The notes under the pieces were generated by a model. The model worked only from the letters and a program-made list of their open reading frames with translations, did no database searches and had not been told where the DNA came from. This document shows positions 1 to 7,925 of a stretch of DNA of 64,000 nt, piece by piece. The stretch is from Pseudomonas pharyngis. Lineage in GTDB: Bacteria > Pseudomonadota > Gammaproteobacteria > Pseudomonadales > Pseudomonadaceae. The position numbers and the translations under genes are program-made. Every line of letters begins with the position of its first letter. Position 1 is the stretch's first letter. The stretch lies in NCBI RefSeq assembly GCF_021602345.1, contig NZ_BQID01000016.1:1-64000 (forward strand), in the 5' to 3' direction.

Positions 1-36
1 AATACCCCTCCCCCACTCAAGGACCCGAGCCCCACC

Positions 37-1023
37 ATGAAATTCGACCTCGCCTACTGCCTCAGCCTCGACGACAAGTTGTCGATCTATGACGTTCGCG
101 ATCTCAATTTCGATGAGACGGTGGCGTTCGATTCCGCGAAGGAACACTTCCAGTGCCCCAACGACGCCTGTCGTGCGGCGTTCGATGCTTCCAACGAGTT
201 GGGTACGTTCAACGCCAAGAACGTGAATTACGTGCGCACGCCGCACTTCAAGAATCTGCCCGGTACGCAGCATGTGGCGGGTTGTCCGTATGTGAGTTTG
301 AAGACGTCGGCGTCGGGAGTTGAGGCGGCGGATGGGGAATCGGATGACGGGCGGGAGGAGCATTTCCCGTCGGAGTTGTTACTGACGCGTCGTGAGTATG
401 TGCGCAAGCCTGCCGCGCCTGCGGGGGCGGCGGATGTGTTGCGGGATGATCCGGTGCGAGTGGCGACTAATCCCTCAAAAGAATCGCCGAGTCGTGAGAC
501 GGCGCCGGACAAGACCAGTGTCTTCGCCCACCCCGTGGAGTGTTTTGTGTCGAACTTCGCGGACAAGGATTTGCTCAAGCGTATGCCGTTGAAGATTGGG
601 GAACACACGGCGCCGTACAGTTCGTTCTTCAAGAAGATTGAGTATTTGATGGACAACAAGGGGCTGATTTATTGGGGTCGGATCAAGAAGATCGAGGACT
701 TTCACAGCGCCAGTTTCCGGATCGATTTCGAGGACAAGGTCTGGTTCAAGAAGCCGGATGACAGCAAGAAGAAGCCTTATCCGGTCAGTGTCTATCTCAA
801 CAAGAAGCTGATCGACAACTACCGCAAGCGCAAGGCGTTTCTGGAAGAGATCAAGCACGCGATCGACAGTGATAAGGAGTTGTTCTGCTTCTTCTATGGT
901 GTGACGCCGGAGTTGAAGCAGGTGCCGGGCAAGAAGAACCCCGAAAAGCCTTTCGAGGTCTTCAATGCCAATATCGAGAATCTGGATCACTTCATCATTC
1001 GTGAAGCGCCGGGGCTGGCGTGA
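37..1023 (+). CDS. Conserved hypothetical protein with N-terminal Cys/His cluster
   Basis: A 328-residue soluble protein with no signal peptide or membrane segment. The N-terminal ~90 residues carry Cys40, Cys45, His70, His79 and Cys83, spaced like a degenerate zinc ribbon; the HVAGCPY ending recalls the zinc-binding region in front of CoiA-like nuclease domains, but I see no nuclease motif. Residues ~100-165 are low-complexity and charged. The C-terminal half is rich in lysine and aromatics and may bind nucleic acid or protein. The ATG at 37 is the first in frame; any upstream partner lies outside the window. No function can be assigned. Confidence 0.7.
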   Translation: MKFDLAYCLSLDDKLSIYDVRDLNFDETVAFDSAKEHFQCPNDACRAAFDASNELGTFNAKNVNYVRTPHFKNLPGTQHVAGCPYVSLKTSASGVEAADGESDDGREEHFPSELLLTRREYVRKPAAPAGAADVLRDDPVRVATNPSKESPSRETAPDKTSVFAHPVECFVSNFADKDLLKRMPLKIGEHTAPYSSFFKKIEYLMDNKGLIYWGRIKKIEDFHSASFRIDFEDKVWFKKPDDSKKKPYPVSVYLNKKLIDNYRKRKAFLEEIKHAIDSDKELFCFFYGVTPELKQVPGKKNPEKPFEVFNANIENLDHFIIREAPGLA

Positions 1024-1026
1024 TGG

Positions 1027-2223
1027 TTAGCCCTGGGGCAGTTGCAGTTGGACGGCGCCGGGGTGTTGTTTGATCAGGGAGTACGGCAGGACTGACCACT
1101 CCGGCGCATCGCAGGCGCGGGCGACGCGAGCGAAGTAGGCGCCCAGGTACAGGCCTTTCGGGGTGAAGTGCCAGGACGGATAGCCCCAGATGCTTTCATC
1201 GGTGTAGTCGCAACTGTCCTCATCGCCCTCCGCCGGTTTCTTCATTTCATCCGGGTAGAGCGTGGTGAGTTGTTTGATCAGCCACGGCACCAGCACTTCG
1301 CGCTGGTAAGTCGAGCGCGCTGCACTTTCTTTTTCGCTCAGCGGCTGATCGCCCAGACTATCGCGCTCGGCGTGCAGAAGTGGTTTGCCCTCGCCTACCC
1401 ACAACACATCTTCCAGCGACAACGGATGGCCGGTGTTCACGTCGATGTTGAGCGGCGAATCGCCGAAGTCCGGATGCGCGCCGCCGCAGTAATAGCTGGT
1501 CGAGATGTTCAGGCTGACCACGGCTGGCGAGATCAGTTGCGGTTGTGCCTGCTGCATGAACTCGACGTTTTCCCCGCCCTGCAACTGGCAGCCGTGATAG
1601 CTGATGACCTCGCTCCACAAACGCCCCAGCAACTGTTGGTTGACCCGCTGCAGGTCATTTTTCGGCAGGCCGGATTCCACGGTAAACAACGCGATCTTCG
1701 ACTCGGGCTCCGTCCACCATTGCAAGGTGTAGCCCATGAAGTCTTCTTTCTTCGTGGCTTTGAGCTTGAGCCCCTGTAGCCGCAGATATTCGTACGGTTC
1801 GCTGGCGGGCAGCGTGGCGATGAAGGGCAACGTGGTGGCGGTCGGCGCAGCGAATTTGGCCTCGGAGAGTTGTACCGCAAGTTTTTTGCCCTGAGGGTTT
1901 TGCCATTCACCCTGCCAGCCGTTGGCGGTTTCTTCCAGCTTGAGGGTCGGCAAAGGCTTGTCATCGCCGTAGCGATTATTGCCCTCGACCAACGTCAGCG
2001 TGCTGTCCTGCAACGCACCGCTCAGAGGCAGGTCGCGATGGTATTTCTCATAGAAGTAGCGACCGGTCACTTCATCCGTCTGCTGTGTATTGAGCTCAAC
2101 CACAATCGGCGTCTTGCCCAGCGTGCCGGTAAACACACGTCTGCCATCGTCAGCCTGAGCGGTGGAAAGCAGTGAAAACAGCACGGCGGTGTATGGCGCC
2201 AGGCGCAACAGTCCCTTGAGCAT
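1027..2223 (-). CDS. Secreted DUF3298/RsiV-like protein
   Basis: A 398-residue protein with a clear signal peptide (positively charged start, hydrophobic stretch, cleavage after ~residue 24 at AQA). The C-terminal half contains YYCGGAHPDFGDSPLNID followed by 'TGHPLSLEDVL', which matches the DUF3298/RsiV-type domain (GGAHP motif followed by a D-x-x-TG-x-x-L stretch). It is expected in the periplasm. RsiV itself binds lysozyme as an anti-sigma factor, but here there is no transmembrane or sigma-binding part and no sigma gene beside it, so an anti-sigma role is not supported. It converges on the preceding gene with only 3 bp between them. Confidence 0.7.
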   Translation of the reverse strand: MLKGLLRLAPYTAVLFSLLSTAQADDGRRVFTGTLGKTPIVVELNTQQTDEVTGRYFYEKYHRDLPLSGALQDSTLTLVEGNNRYGDDKPLPTLKLEETANGWQGEWQNPQGKKLAVQLSEAKFAAPTATTLPFIATLPASEPYEYLRLQGLKLKATKKEDFMGYTLQWWTEPESKIALFTVESGLPKNDLQRVNQQLLGRLWSEVISYHGCQLQGGENVEFMQQAQPQLISPAVVSLNISTSYYCGGAHPDFGDSPLNIDVNTGHPLSLEDVLWVGEGKPLLHAERDSLGDQPLSEKESAARSTYQREVLVPWLIKQLTTLYPDEMKKPAEGDEDSCDYTDESIWGYPSWHFTPKGLYLGAYFARVARACDAPEWSVLPYSLIKQHPGAVQLQLPQG

Positions 2224-2309
2224 GGATCGATCCCTGAGTGAGTCGGAGGTCGCGCCGGGACGTGAGTGCCGGCGCCGGTGAATGCGGGGCGGATTATGGC
2301 GAGGGTTGC

Positions 2310-3029
2310 TTAAGTAATCGAGTTTCGTCGTTTGTACTCTTCCAGCCAGGCTTCGCGCTCGACTGCTGCTATCTCCCGATACACTTGCATGCGGCGCGTC
2401 TTTGCCGCTTGAACTTCGTCCTCATCCAGAGCGCAATAACGACGAAGCCAATGAACGGTCATCTCCTCATCCGGGTAGTAGTAACCCTTGGCGCCCTTGC
2501 TGTTTCTCGGGGTGTCGTTCATCTGCGCGTCGAACACCATGGCTGCGACTTCATCAGGCGGTAAACAACCGGCCCCTGTGGCCTTGTCCTGGAAGACCCA
2601 GGCAATTTCATCGATGTGTTTTTGTGCGCTGCGATGGCTGCGGCGATAGAACTGCTGCGGTCGACACATCCACTGGAATCGCTCAATCAACGGTTCGATA
2701 TCAATCCACTCGAAGAGCCCGTGATGGGTTGCATGAAGCATTACACCGTTGAACCAGCGATCAGCGAATTGCCCCACAAATGCATCCAGATCGGCCTTTT
2801 TCATGTCGGCGAAAACCATGCAATAGCGAGTCTTGATGTGCATGGCGAACAGCACATGCTTTCGTTGCAAAGTGATCGCATGCACCAACCACTGTTCGAC
2901 AGCACTGTCCATCTCATCATCTTCGATGGTTGATGACGGCGGGGCGAAATCCACCGGGGTGATCTTTTTGCCCTGGTGGACACGACTGAAGAACTTGCTG
3001 GCAGCTTCGGTGCAATTGAAGATCAGCAT
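2310..3029 (-). CDS. DUF6933-like hypothetical protein
   Basis: A 239-residue soluble protein beginning MLIFNCTEAASKFF, which resembles the opening of the DUF6933 family (nucleic-acid/plasmid-associated proteins of unknown role) as I recall it. The first ~150 residues form the conserved domain; residues 150-239 are a charged helical tail with many Arg and Glu. No signal peptide or membrane segment. It is transcribed alone, 56 bp from the TauE-type gene on the same strand, so a common transcript is possible. Function unknown; the family call is from memory of the motif. Confidence 0.6.
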   Translation of the reverse strand: MLIFNCTEAASKFFSRVHQGKKITPVDFAPPSSTIEDDEMDSAVEQWLVHAITLQRKHVLFAMHIKTRYCMVFADMKKADLDAFVGQFADRWFNGVMLHATHHGLFEWIDIEPLIERFQWMCRPQQFYRRSHRSAQKHIDEIAWVFQDKATGAGCLPPDEVAAMVFDAQMNDTPRNSKGAKGYYYPDEEMTVHWLRRYCALDEDEVQAAKTRRMQVYREIAAVEREAWLEEYKRRNSIT

Positions 3030-3085
3030 CCTTGATCTCTAATAAATACTGGAAGTGGTCGATTGATGGACTGTCGACTTGCGAA

Positions 3086-3901
3086 CTACTTCGCCGACAT
3101 TCCCAACATCACAATAACCAACAATCCAATATAAACCCAAGCATGCACCCGATCCGGTATCCGCCCGATCCACGGCGTGGCCAGTCGAATCCCCAACATC
3201 GAGCCCAGCGTCAGCACCGCAAACGCCAGCAGATCCACATACCCGATAAACCATGGTCCGAGTTCTATCTCGCTGAACCCCGCAATCAGCATGTACGTCA
3301 GCGTCCCTGCCAGCGCCACCGGCACGCTCAACGGATTGGCCATCGAAGTCGCCTGCGACATGCTCAACCCACAACGCCGCAATAACGGCACGGTCATGAC
3401 GCTTCCTCCTACACCGAGAAAGGTCGCGATGGCGCCAATGCCTACACCGCCGACGGACGTTTCCAGTGTTCCCAATCGCCGTGGGATGGCGCCTTCGGAC
3501 TGCGTAAGAAATCCGCGTCGCAGCAGGCAATCGACAATCGTCACGCCGAGGTAGGCGATGAAGGCATAACGAATGATTTCGCCGCTGACCCACACCGCGG
3601 CGATTGCGCCGACGACTGCGCCCAATCCGATGAACCCGCCCAAGGGCCACAGGTAATCACGGATGAGGTTGCCGGCGCGGCGATGTTTGCCGGTGGCGAC
3701 CAGGGCGTTGACGATCATCACGCAGGTCGAGGTGGCGACAGCGATGTGCATGGCGGATTGGCTGATCGGGTCGTCGGCGCCGTGACTGGCGGTGAGCATG
3801 CGATACAGCAGCGGCACGACGACGAAGCCGCCACCGAAACCGAAGAGCACGGCGGTGACGCCGGTCAGGCAGCCGAAGAGTGTCAGCAGGAGGTAGTACA
3901 T
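3086..3901 (-). CDS. TauE/SafE-family sulfite/organic-anion exporter
   Basis: A 271-residue inner-membrane protein with about eight hydrophobic segments and glycine-rich loops (GFGGGFVVVPLL near residue 21 and GVGGSVMTVPLL near residue 160). These two internally repeated GxGG...PLL motifs define the TauE/SafE family, which exports sulfite, sulfoacetate or related small anions by proton exchange. Length is normal. It is divergent from an AraC regulator 112 bp away, the usual arrangement for a regulator controlling its exporter. The substrate cannot be told from sequence. Confidence 0.88.
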   Translation of the reverse strand: MYYLLLTLFGCLTGVTAVLFGFGGGFVVVPLLYRMLTASHGADDPISQSAMHIAVATSTCVMIVNALVATGKHRRAGNLIRDYLWPLGGFIGLGAVVGAIAAVWVSGEIIRYAFIAYLGVTIVDCLLRRGFLTQSEGAIPRRLGTLETSVGGVGIGAIATFLGVGGSVMTVPLLRRCGLSMSQATSMANPLSVPVALAGTLTYMLIAGFSEIELGPWFIGYVDLLAFAVLTLGSMLGIRLATPWIGRIPDRVHAWVYIGLLVIVMLGMSAK

Positions 3902-4013
3902 GGCGCGTCATCCGTTGGTTGGGAGCGGTCGACGATAGAGCGGCGGCGCTTGGCCTGCTTCAGCAAGTCAGCCAATAATGTTTGCGTTTACGCCAACTGC
4001 TGGGTGCCGCTCG

Positions 4014-4781
4014 ATGCGCAATGTTTCGATCAATCTGCTGGATGACACGCCGCGCTCGGTGGTGGCGATCGGTACGGATTATTCCCACGGCTATCTGTTG
4101 CCACGTCATACGCATCGGCGGGCGCAATTGTTGTACGGCGCGACCGGGGTGATGCAGGTCAGCACGCATGACGGCAACTGGGTGGTGCCGCCGCAGCGGG
4201 CGGTGTGGATTCCGCCGGGGGTAGCGCATGAGGTGTTGATGCTGGGGGTCAGCACGCGCAGTTTGTATATCGAGCCGGGGGCGGTGGATCTGGGTGAGCG
4301 TTGTCAGGTGATCAGTGTGTCGCCGTTGATGCGGCACTTGCTGATGGAAGCCGTGGAGCTGCCGCTGACGTATGACCTGAGCGGGCGTGACGGCGTGCTC
4401 ATTGACTTGTTGCTGCATGAATTGGTGCGCAGTGCACCACTCCCGTTGCATATCCCGCTGCCGTCTGACGGAAGACTGCTCGAGCTGTGTCAGACCTTTC
4501 TGCATCAGCCGAATGCCCACCAATCCCCCCAGCATTGGGCCGATCAGCTGCACGTAAGCTTACGCACCTTCAACAGGTTGTTTCGTCAGCAGACCGGCCT
4601 GAGTTTCAGTCAATGGCGCCAGCGCGCCTGCGTGGTACTGGCGCTGGCACGGCTGGCGGCGGGTGAAGCGGTGACGCGGATTGCCCTGGATTTCGGTTAT
4701 GACAGCCCGGCGGCGTTCTCGACGATGTTCCGCCGGATCCTCGGTCAGGCACCGTCCGTCTGGTTGGAGGCGGCGAACTAG
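4014..4781 (+). CDS. AraC-family transcriptional regulator
   Basis: A 255-residue regulator. An N-terminal cupin-like sensor (LLPRHTHRRAQLLYG... and VVPPQRAVWIPPGVAHEV) is followed by two C-terminal helix-turn-helix motifs over roughly residues 165-250, ending in the family signature ALDFGYDSPAAFSTMFRRILG. I start it at the ATG at 4014 because alignment with the family begins at MRNVSINLL; an in-frame ATG at 3978 would add 12 unlikely residues. It is divergent from the TauE-type exporter and probably regulates it. Confidence 0.88.
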   Translation: MRNVSINLLDDTPRSVVAIGTDYSHGYLLPRHTHRRAQLLYGATGVMQVSTHDGNWVVPPQRAVWIPPGVAHEVLMLGVSTRSLYIEPGAVDLGERCQVISVSPLMRHLLMEAVELPLTYDLSGRDGVLIDLLLHELVRSAPLPLHIPLPSDGRLLELCQTFLHQPNAHQSPQHWADQLHVSLRTFNRLFRQQTGLSFSQWRQRACVVLALARLAAGEAVTRIALDFGYDSPAAFSTMFRRILGQAPSVWLEAAN

Positions 4782-4820
4782 GGCAAATCAAAAAATGCGT
4801 TTGATCCCGGCCGAAAACAA

Positions 4821-4836
4821 CTGTACAAAAACACAG
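4821..4836. promoter_or_regulatory. LexA-like SOS box
   Basis: CTGTACAAAAACACAG fits the LexA pattern CTG-N10-CAG, with the stronger CTGT-N8-ACAG core and an AT-rich centre. It lies 39 bp before the ATG of the XRE gene, where a repressor would overlap the promoter. The site is seen in sequence; control by LexA is inference. Confidence 0.5.
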
Positions 4837-4874
4837 TACATTTTCCATCAGCACTCTCGAGCCCGGAGCACACC

Positions 4875-5192
4875 ATGGCCTCTTCAGCGATGAACCTCAT
4901 CCTCGAACGTATCGCCCTTTTCCAGTTCACCCCGACCCATTGCGCCCAAGCCCGAGGGATGTTGGGCTGGAGCGTTGAACAGTTGTCGCGGGAGGCCAAG
5001 GTTTCAGTAGAGGACATTCAGCGGTTCGAAGCGCAACAGGACGTGGCGGATGAGGTGCGGCTGGCGTTGACCTATCGGTTTGAAGCGCAGGGGCTGGTGT
5101 TCTTTCCGGGGTTTGCGCCGGGGCGTGGGGGAAATGTCAGAAGTGCGATGCCGGAATCAGCGAGTCATGGAGATTATGCGATGGCTGACTGA
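4875..5192 (+). CDS. Small XRE/Cro-type helix-turn-helix protein
   Basis: A 105-residue protein with an N-terminal helix-turn-helix: CAQARGMLGWSVEQLSREAK is the typical 'ARxxLGWSxxxLAxxAxVS' start of the XRE fold, followed by VEDIQRFEA as the recognition region. The C-terminal ~25 residues are glycine/serine rich and probably disordered. It follows a LexA-like box and precedes a toxin-antitoxin pair by 42 bp, so it might be SOS-induced and influence that pair, but its target is unknown. Small XRE genes of this type are frequent in Pseudomonas accessory regions. Confidence 0.75.
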   Translation: MASSAMNLILERIALFQFTPTHCAQARGMLGWSVEQLSREAKVSVEDIQRFEAQQDVADEVRLALTYRFEAQGLVFFPGFAPGRGGNVRSAMPESASHGDYAMAD

Positions 5193-5214
5193 ACCAATTG
5201 ATTGAGATTATCCC

Positions 5215-5228
5215 AATATAGGTATATT
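5215..5228. promoter_or_regulatory. Palindromic operator candidate of higBA-type module
   Basis: AATATAGGTATATT is a 6-bp perfect inverted repeat with a two-base centre, embedded in an AT-rich stretch that ends 6 bp before the toxin ATG. Toxin-antitoxin operons are normally autorepressed at such a site by the XRE antitoxin, and the sequence can double as a -10 region. Confidence 0.45.
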
Positions 5229-5234
5229 TTTCGC

Positions 5235-5588
5235 ATGAGTACAAGGAAGCCACTCCTGTGGGTTAGCAGTAGCAAGAAAGATCTCAAGCAGATGCCCACT
5301 GATGTACAGGATGTTTTTGGTTACGCACTGGATTTGGCCCAAAGCGGTCTCAGACATTCAGATGCAAAACCTCTGAAGGGGTTTGGAGGCGCGGGTGTCC
5401 TCGAGTTGATTGAGGACTTTGATACGAATACCTACCGCGCCGTTTACACGGTCCGTTTTGGCAATGCAATTTACGTCCTGCATTGTTTTCAGAAAAAGTC
5501 GACCACCGGTATAAAAACCGCGCAGTGTGATGTCGATCTGATCCGAAAGAGACTTCAAGCCGCTCAGGACCACGCGAAAGGAACTTAG
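5235..5588 (+). CDS. higB: HigB/RelE-superfamily toxin (Gp49-like, DUF891)
   Basis: A 117-residue basic protein. The pattern KDLKQMP...GYALDLAQSG...AKPLKGFGGAGVLELIEDFDTNTYRAVYTVRF...IYVLHCFQKKSTTG is that of the phage-derived Gp49-like (DUF891) toxins, ribosome-dependent mRNA interferases of the RelE fold; the C-terminal FQKKS with flanking basic residues is the expected active region. I start at the ATG at 5235 rather than an upstream TTG at 5202. The toxin gene comes first and the antitoxin follows 2 bp after its stop, the order typical of higBA. Confidence 0.85.
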   Translation: MSTRKPLLWVSSSKKDLKQMPTDVQDVFGYALDLAQSGLRHSDAKPLKGFGGAGVLELIEDFDTNTYRAVYTVRFGNAIYVLHCFQKKSTTGIKTAQCDVDLIRKRLQAAQDHAKGT

Positions 5589-5590
5589 AA

Positions 5591-5911
5591 ATGATTGAAA
5601 TCGAAGAAGGCAGCGGCAACGTCTATCAAGACCTCGGCTTGCCCGACGCCAGTGAAATGCAGGTCAAGTCTCAACTCGCCGCAAAGATCGGTGAAATCAT
5701 CAAAGCGCGTCATCTCACTCAATCTCAAGCTTCTGAAATCTTGGGGTTATCACAACCCAAGCTATCCGAAATGCTGAGAGGAAAATTCCGCGGCATCAGT
5801 GAGGCCAAGATGATGGAATGCCTTTCCCACCTCGGCCGAGATGTGCAGATTGTGGTCAAACCGGCCCCCCGCTCTCGCAAAGAGGGCCGAATTGAAGTGG
5901 TGTTCGCATAA
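5591..5911 (+). CDS. higA: HigA-type XRE antitoxin
   Basis: A 106-residue antitoxin. Residues ~35-80 hold an XRE helix-turn-helix (KARHLTQSQASEILGLSQPKLSEMLRGKF), and the C-terminal LGRDVQIVVKPAPRSRKEG matches the COG5606-type antitoxins that pair with Gp49-like toxins. It would neutralise the toxin by direct binding and repress the operon. It starts 2 bp after the toxin stop, with the toxin's last codons carrying the AAAGGA ribosome-binding site. Reading frames and lengths of both partners are intact. Confidence 0.87.
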   Translation: MIEIEEGSGNVYQDLGLPDASEMQVKSQLAAKIGEIIKARHLTQSQASEILGLSQPKLSEMLRGKFRGISEAKMMECLSHLGRDVQIVVKPAPRSRKEGRIEVVFA

Positions 5912-5923
5912 CGCGAAGCTCCA

Positions 5924-6976
5924 CTACGCCCTTTGAACCACTGCCTTATTCTCCCCTTCAACCGCCAACCACCATGCATTACCTCGTTGCGGTTGTGCCA
6001 GGTTAAACGCCTCGCCCATTTGCGGCGTGGTAATGGAAACACTGCGCTCCCAAGCCAAAGCAAGAATGCGGTCGAAAGGCTCATGCCAGGCATGCATCGC
6101 CAGGTCGAACGTGCCGTTGTGGATCGGGAACAGCCAGCGCCCCTTGAGGTCGAGGTGGGCCTGCAGGGTTTCTTCAGGTTGCATGTGCACGTGGGGCCAT
6201 TCGACGTTGTAGGCACCGGTCTCCATCAGGGTCAGATCGAACGGGCCGTACTGTTCGCCAATGCGTTTAAAACCATCGAAATAGCCGCTGTCACCGCTGA
6301 AGAAAATTCGCGTGTCGCCGTCGATGATTACCCACGAAGCCCACAGGGTCTGGTTGCCATCGAACAGGCCACGGCCGGAGAAATGCTGCGACGGGGTGGC
6401 GATGAAGCGGATGCCGGCGACTTCGGTGCCTTGCCACCAGTCGAACTGGCGAACCTTGCCGGCATCGATGCCCCATTTGACCAGCGTGTCGCCGACGCCT
6501 AGCGGGGTCAGGAACACGTTGACCTTGTCGGCCAGTTTCAACACCGCTTCGTAGTCCAGGTGGTCGTAGTGGTTGTGCGACAGGATCACCGCTTCGATCG
6601 GCGGCAATTCATCGATGCTGATTGGTGGCTGGTGAAAACGTTTCGGCCCGGCCCATTGCACAGGCGAGGCGCGCTCGGCAAACACCGGGTCGGTGATCCA
6701 GAACTTGTCTTGCAGTTTCAACAGCAAGGTCGAGTGGCCGAGGCGGTAGACACTCTGGTTGGGAGCGGCGATCAGGTCGGCGCGGGTCAGTGGCTGCACT
6801 GGGATGGCTGCCGTCGGCCGGGTGTTGCGTGGTTTGTGGAAGATCATGTTCCACATGATCCGCAGCATCTTGCGCAAACCTTCGCGCTGCACCGGCGCGT
6901 GGTTACGGAAAGTCCCTTCGGCCTGGCGCGAAGCTTCAGGTGCTGGACTAACCGCGGAAGAAATTGATTTGGCCAT
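5924..6976 (-). CDS. MBL-fold metallo-hydrolase (RomA/NAPE-PLD-like)
   Basis: A 350-residue enzyme of the metallo-beta-lactamase fold. The metal motif HNHYDHLDY (HxHxDH), a later GDSGYFDGF region and a C-terminal PIHNGTFDLAMHAWHEP supply the two-metal ligands; the overall pattern is that of the RomA / UlaG / NAPE-PLD-like branch, often acting on phosphodiesters or lactones. The start at 6976 gives MAKSISSAV with GGAGTC upstream; it also has a basic, weakly hydrophobic N-terminus (~residues 20-45) that may touch the membrane. Divergent from a TetR regulator whose probable operator lies between the two genes. Confidence 0.85.
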   Translation of the reverse strand: MAKSISSAVSPAPEASRQAEGTFRNHAPVQREGLRKMLRIMWNMIFHKPRNTRPTAAIPVQPLTRADLIAAPNQSVYRLGHSTLLLKLQDKFWITDPVFAERASPVQWAGPKRFHQPPISIDELPPIEAVILSHNHYDHLDYEAVLKLADKVNVFLTPLGVGDTLVKWGIDAGKVRQFDWWQGTEVAGIRFIATPSQHFSGRGLFDGNQTLWASWVIIDGDTRIFFSGDSGYFDGFKRIGEQYGPFDLTLMETGAYNVEWPHVHMQPEETLQAHLDLKGRWLFPIHNGTFDLAMHAWHEPFDRILALAWERSVSITTPQMGEAFNLAQPQRGNAWWLAVEGENKAVVQRA

Positions 6977-7098
6977 GACTGAAAGACTCCAGGAAAACCG
7001 CACAATTCACGGTTTTCCACGGTGGGACGATAGAGGGCCAAGGCACGCACGCATCAGCCGGACATCTGGTTTTAGGGTGCACCGATTAAGGCAACATT

Positions 7099-7112
7099 AC
7101 ACTGATCGGTGT
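7099..7112. promoter_or_regulatory. TetR operator candidate (copy 1)
   Basis: ACACTGATCGGTGT is a near-perfect palindrome (ACAC-Y-GATC-R-GTGT) midway between the divergent hydrolase and TetR genes. A separate half-site in the opposite orientation (AGTGTAATT) lies at about 7156. A closely related 14-bp palindrome occurs again before the diguanylate cyclase gene. Confidence 0.55.
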
Positions 7113-7191
7113 AGTTTCTAGGTTGCATCAAACCGGATGCCAAGTAAACTGCCGAGTGTAATTCTCTCCTTTTTCCTGCCGAATCCAATTT

Positions 7192-7800
7192 ATGACAGCT
7201 CCAACGCGCCTCACCGACCGCAAACGCGAAGCCATCATCCTCGCGGCCATTGCCGAGTTCCGGGCCAACGGTTTCGAGGTCACCAGCATGGACAAAATCG
7301 CGGCGAGCGCCGGGGTGTCGAAGCGCACGGTGTACAACCATTTCCCCAGCAAGGAAGAGCTTTTCGCCGAAATTCTCAATCAGTTGTGGGCACGGATCAG
7401 CACCGAGCAGGCCGTGTCGTATCAGCCCGATCAGCCCTTGCGGGATCAGTTGCGAACGATGCTGTTGGCCAAGTTGCAAATGATGGCGGACGACAACTTC
7501 ATGAATCTGGCCCGTGTCGCCATCGCGGCTGCGATCCACTCGCCGGAACGCGCGCAGAACATGGTGGCGCGCATGGGCGAACGTGAGGAAAGCGTGACCG
7601 TGTGGATTCGTGCTGCCCAGGCGGATGGTCGATTGAAACCGGTCGATCCAGAGTTCGCCGCCCATCAAGTGCAGGGGCTGCTGAAAACCTTTGCCTTCTG
7701 GCCGCAGATCTCCCTGGGCCAGCCCTCGCTCGAGAGCACGATGCAAAATGCCGTGGTCGATTCTGCAATCGACATGTTCCTGGCCTGCTATCAGCTCTAG
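7192..7800 (+). CDS. TetR/AcrR-family repressor
   Basis: A 202-residue regulator with the canonical N-terminal helix-turn-helix at residues ~10-57 (KREAIILAAIAEFRANGFEVTS..IAASAGVSKRTVYNHFPSKEELF). The C-terminal domain (residues ~75-200) is helical and of the AefR type. It lies between the divergent metallo-hydrolase and a downstream diguanylate cyclase; related palindromes precede both, so it may control itself, the hydrolase and the cyclase. The ligand is not known. Confidence 0.9.
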   Translation: MTAPTRLTDRKREAIILAAIAEFRANGFEVTSMDKIAASAGVSKRTVYNHFPSKEELFAEILNQLWARISTEQAVSYQPDQPLRDQLRTMLLAKLQMMADDNFMNLARVAIAAAIHSPERAQNMVARMGEREESVTVWIRAAQADGRLKPVDPEFAAHQVQGLLKTFAFWPQISLGQPSLESTMQNAVVDSAIDMFLACYQL

Positions 7801-7905
7801 ATCAGGCCTGCGCCACAGTAAATGGCTCACAAGGACACTGAATTTTCCCGCTGGAATAAATGACAATGCCTGCCATTGGCCGATGAACGGTCACGCTGAA
7901 GAATT

Positions 7906-7919
7906 ACACTGCAAAGTGT
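7906..7919. promoter_or_regulatory. TetR operator candidate (copy 2)
   Basis: ACACTGCAAAGTGT shares 11 of 14 positions with the palindrome at 7099, including both outer arms and the preceding TT. It ends 6 bp before the first possible start codon of the diguanylate cyclase gene. Confidence 0.45.
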
Positions 7920-7925
7920 TTCAGA

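Noticed and set aside
4821-5911. XRE plus higBA-type genes as a phage-defence island
   Set aside because: No nuclease, retron, abortive-infection or restriction gene surrounds them; it is simply a toxin-antitoxin pair with an extra regulator.
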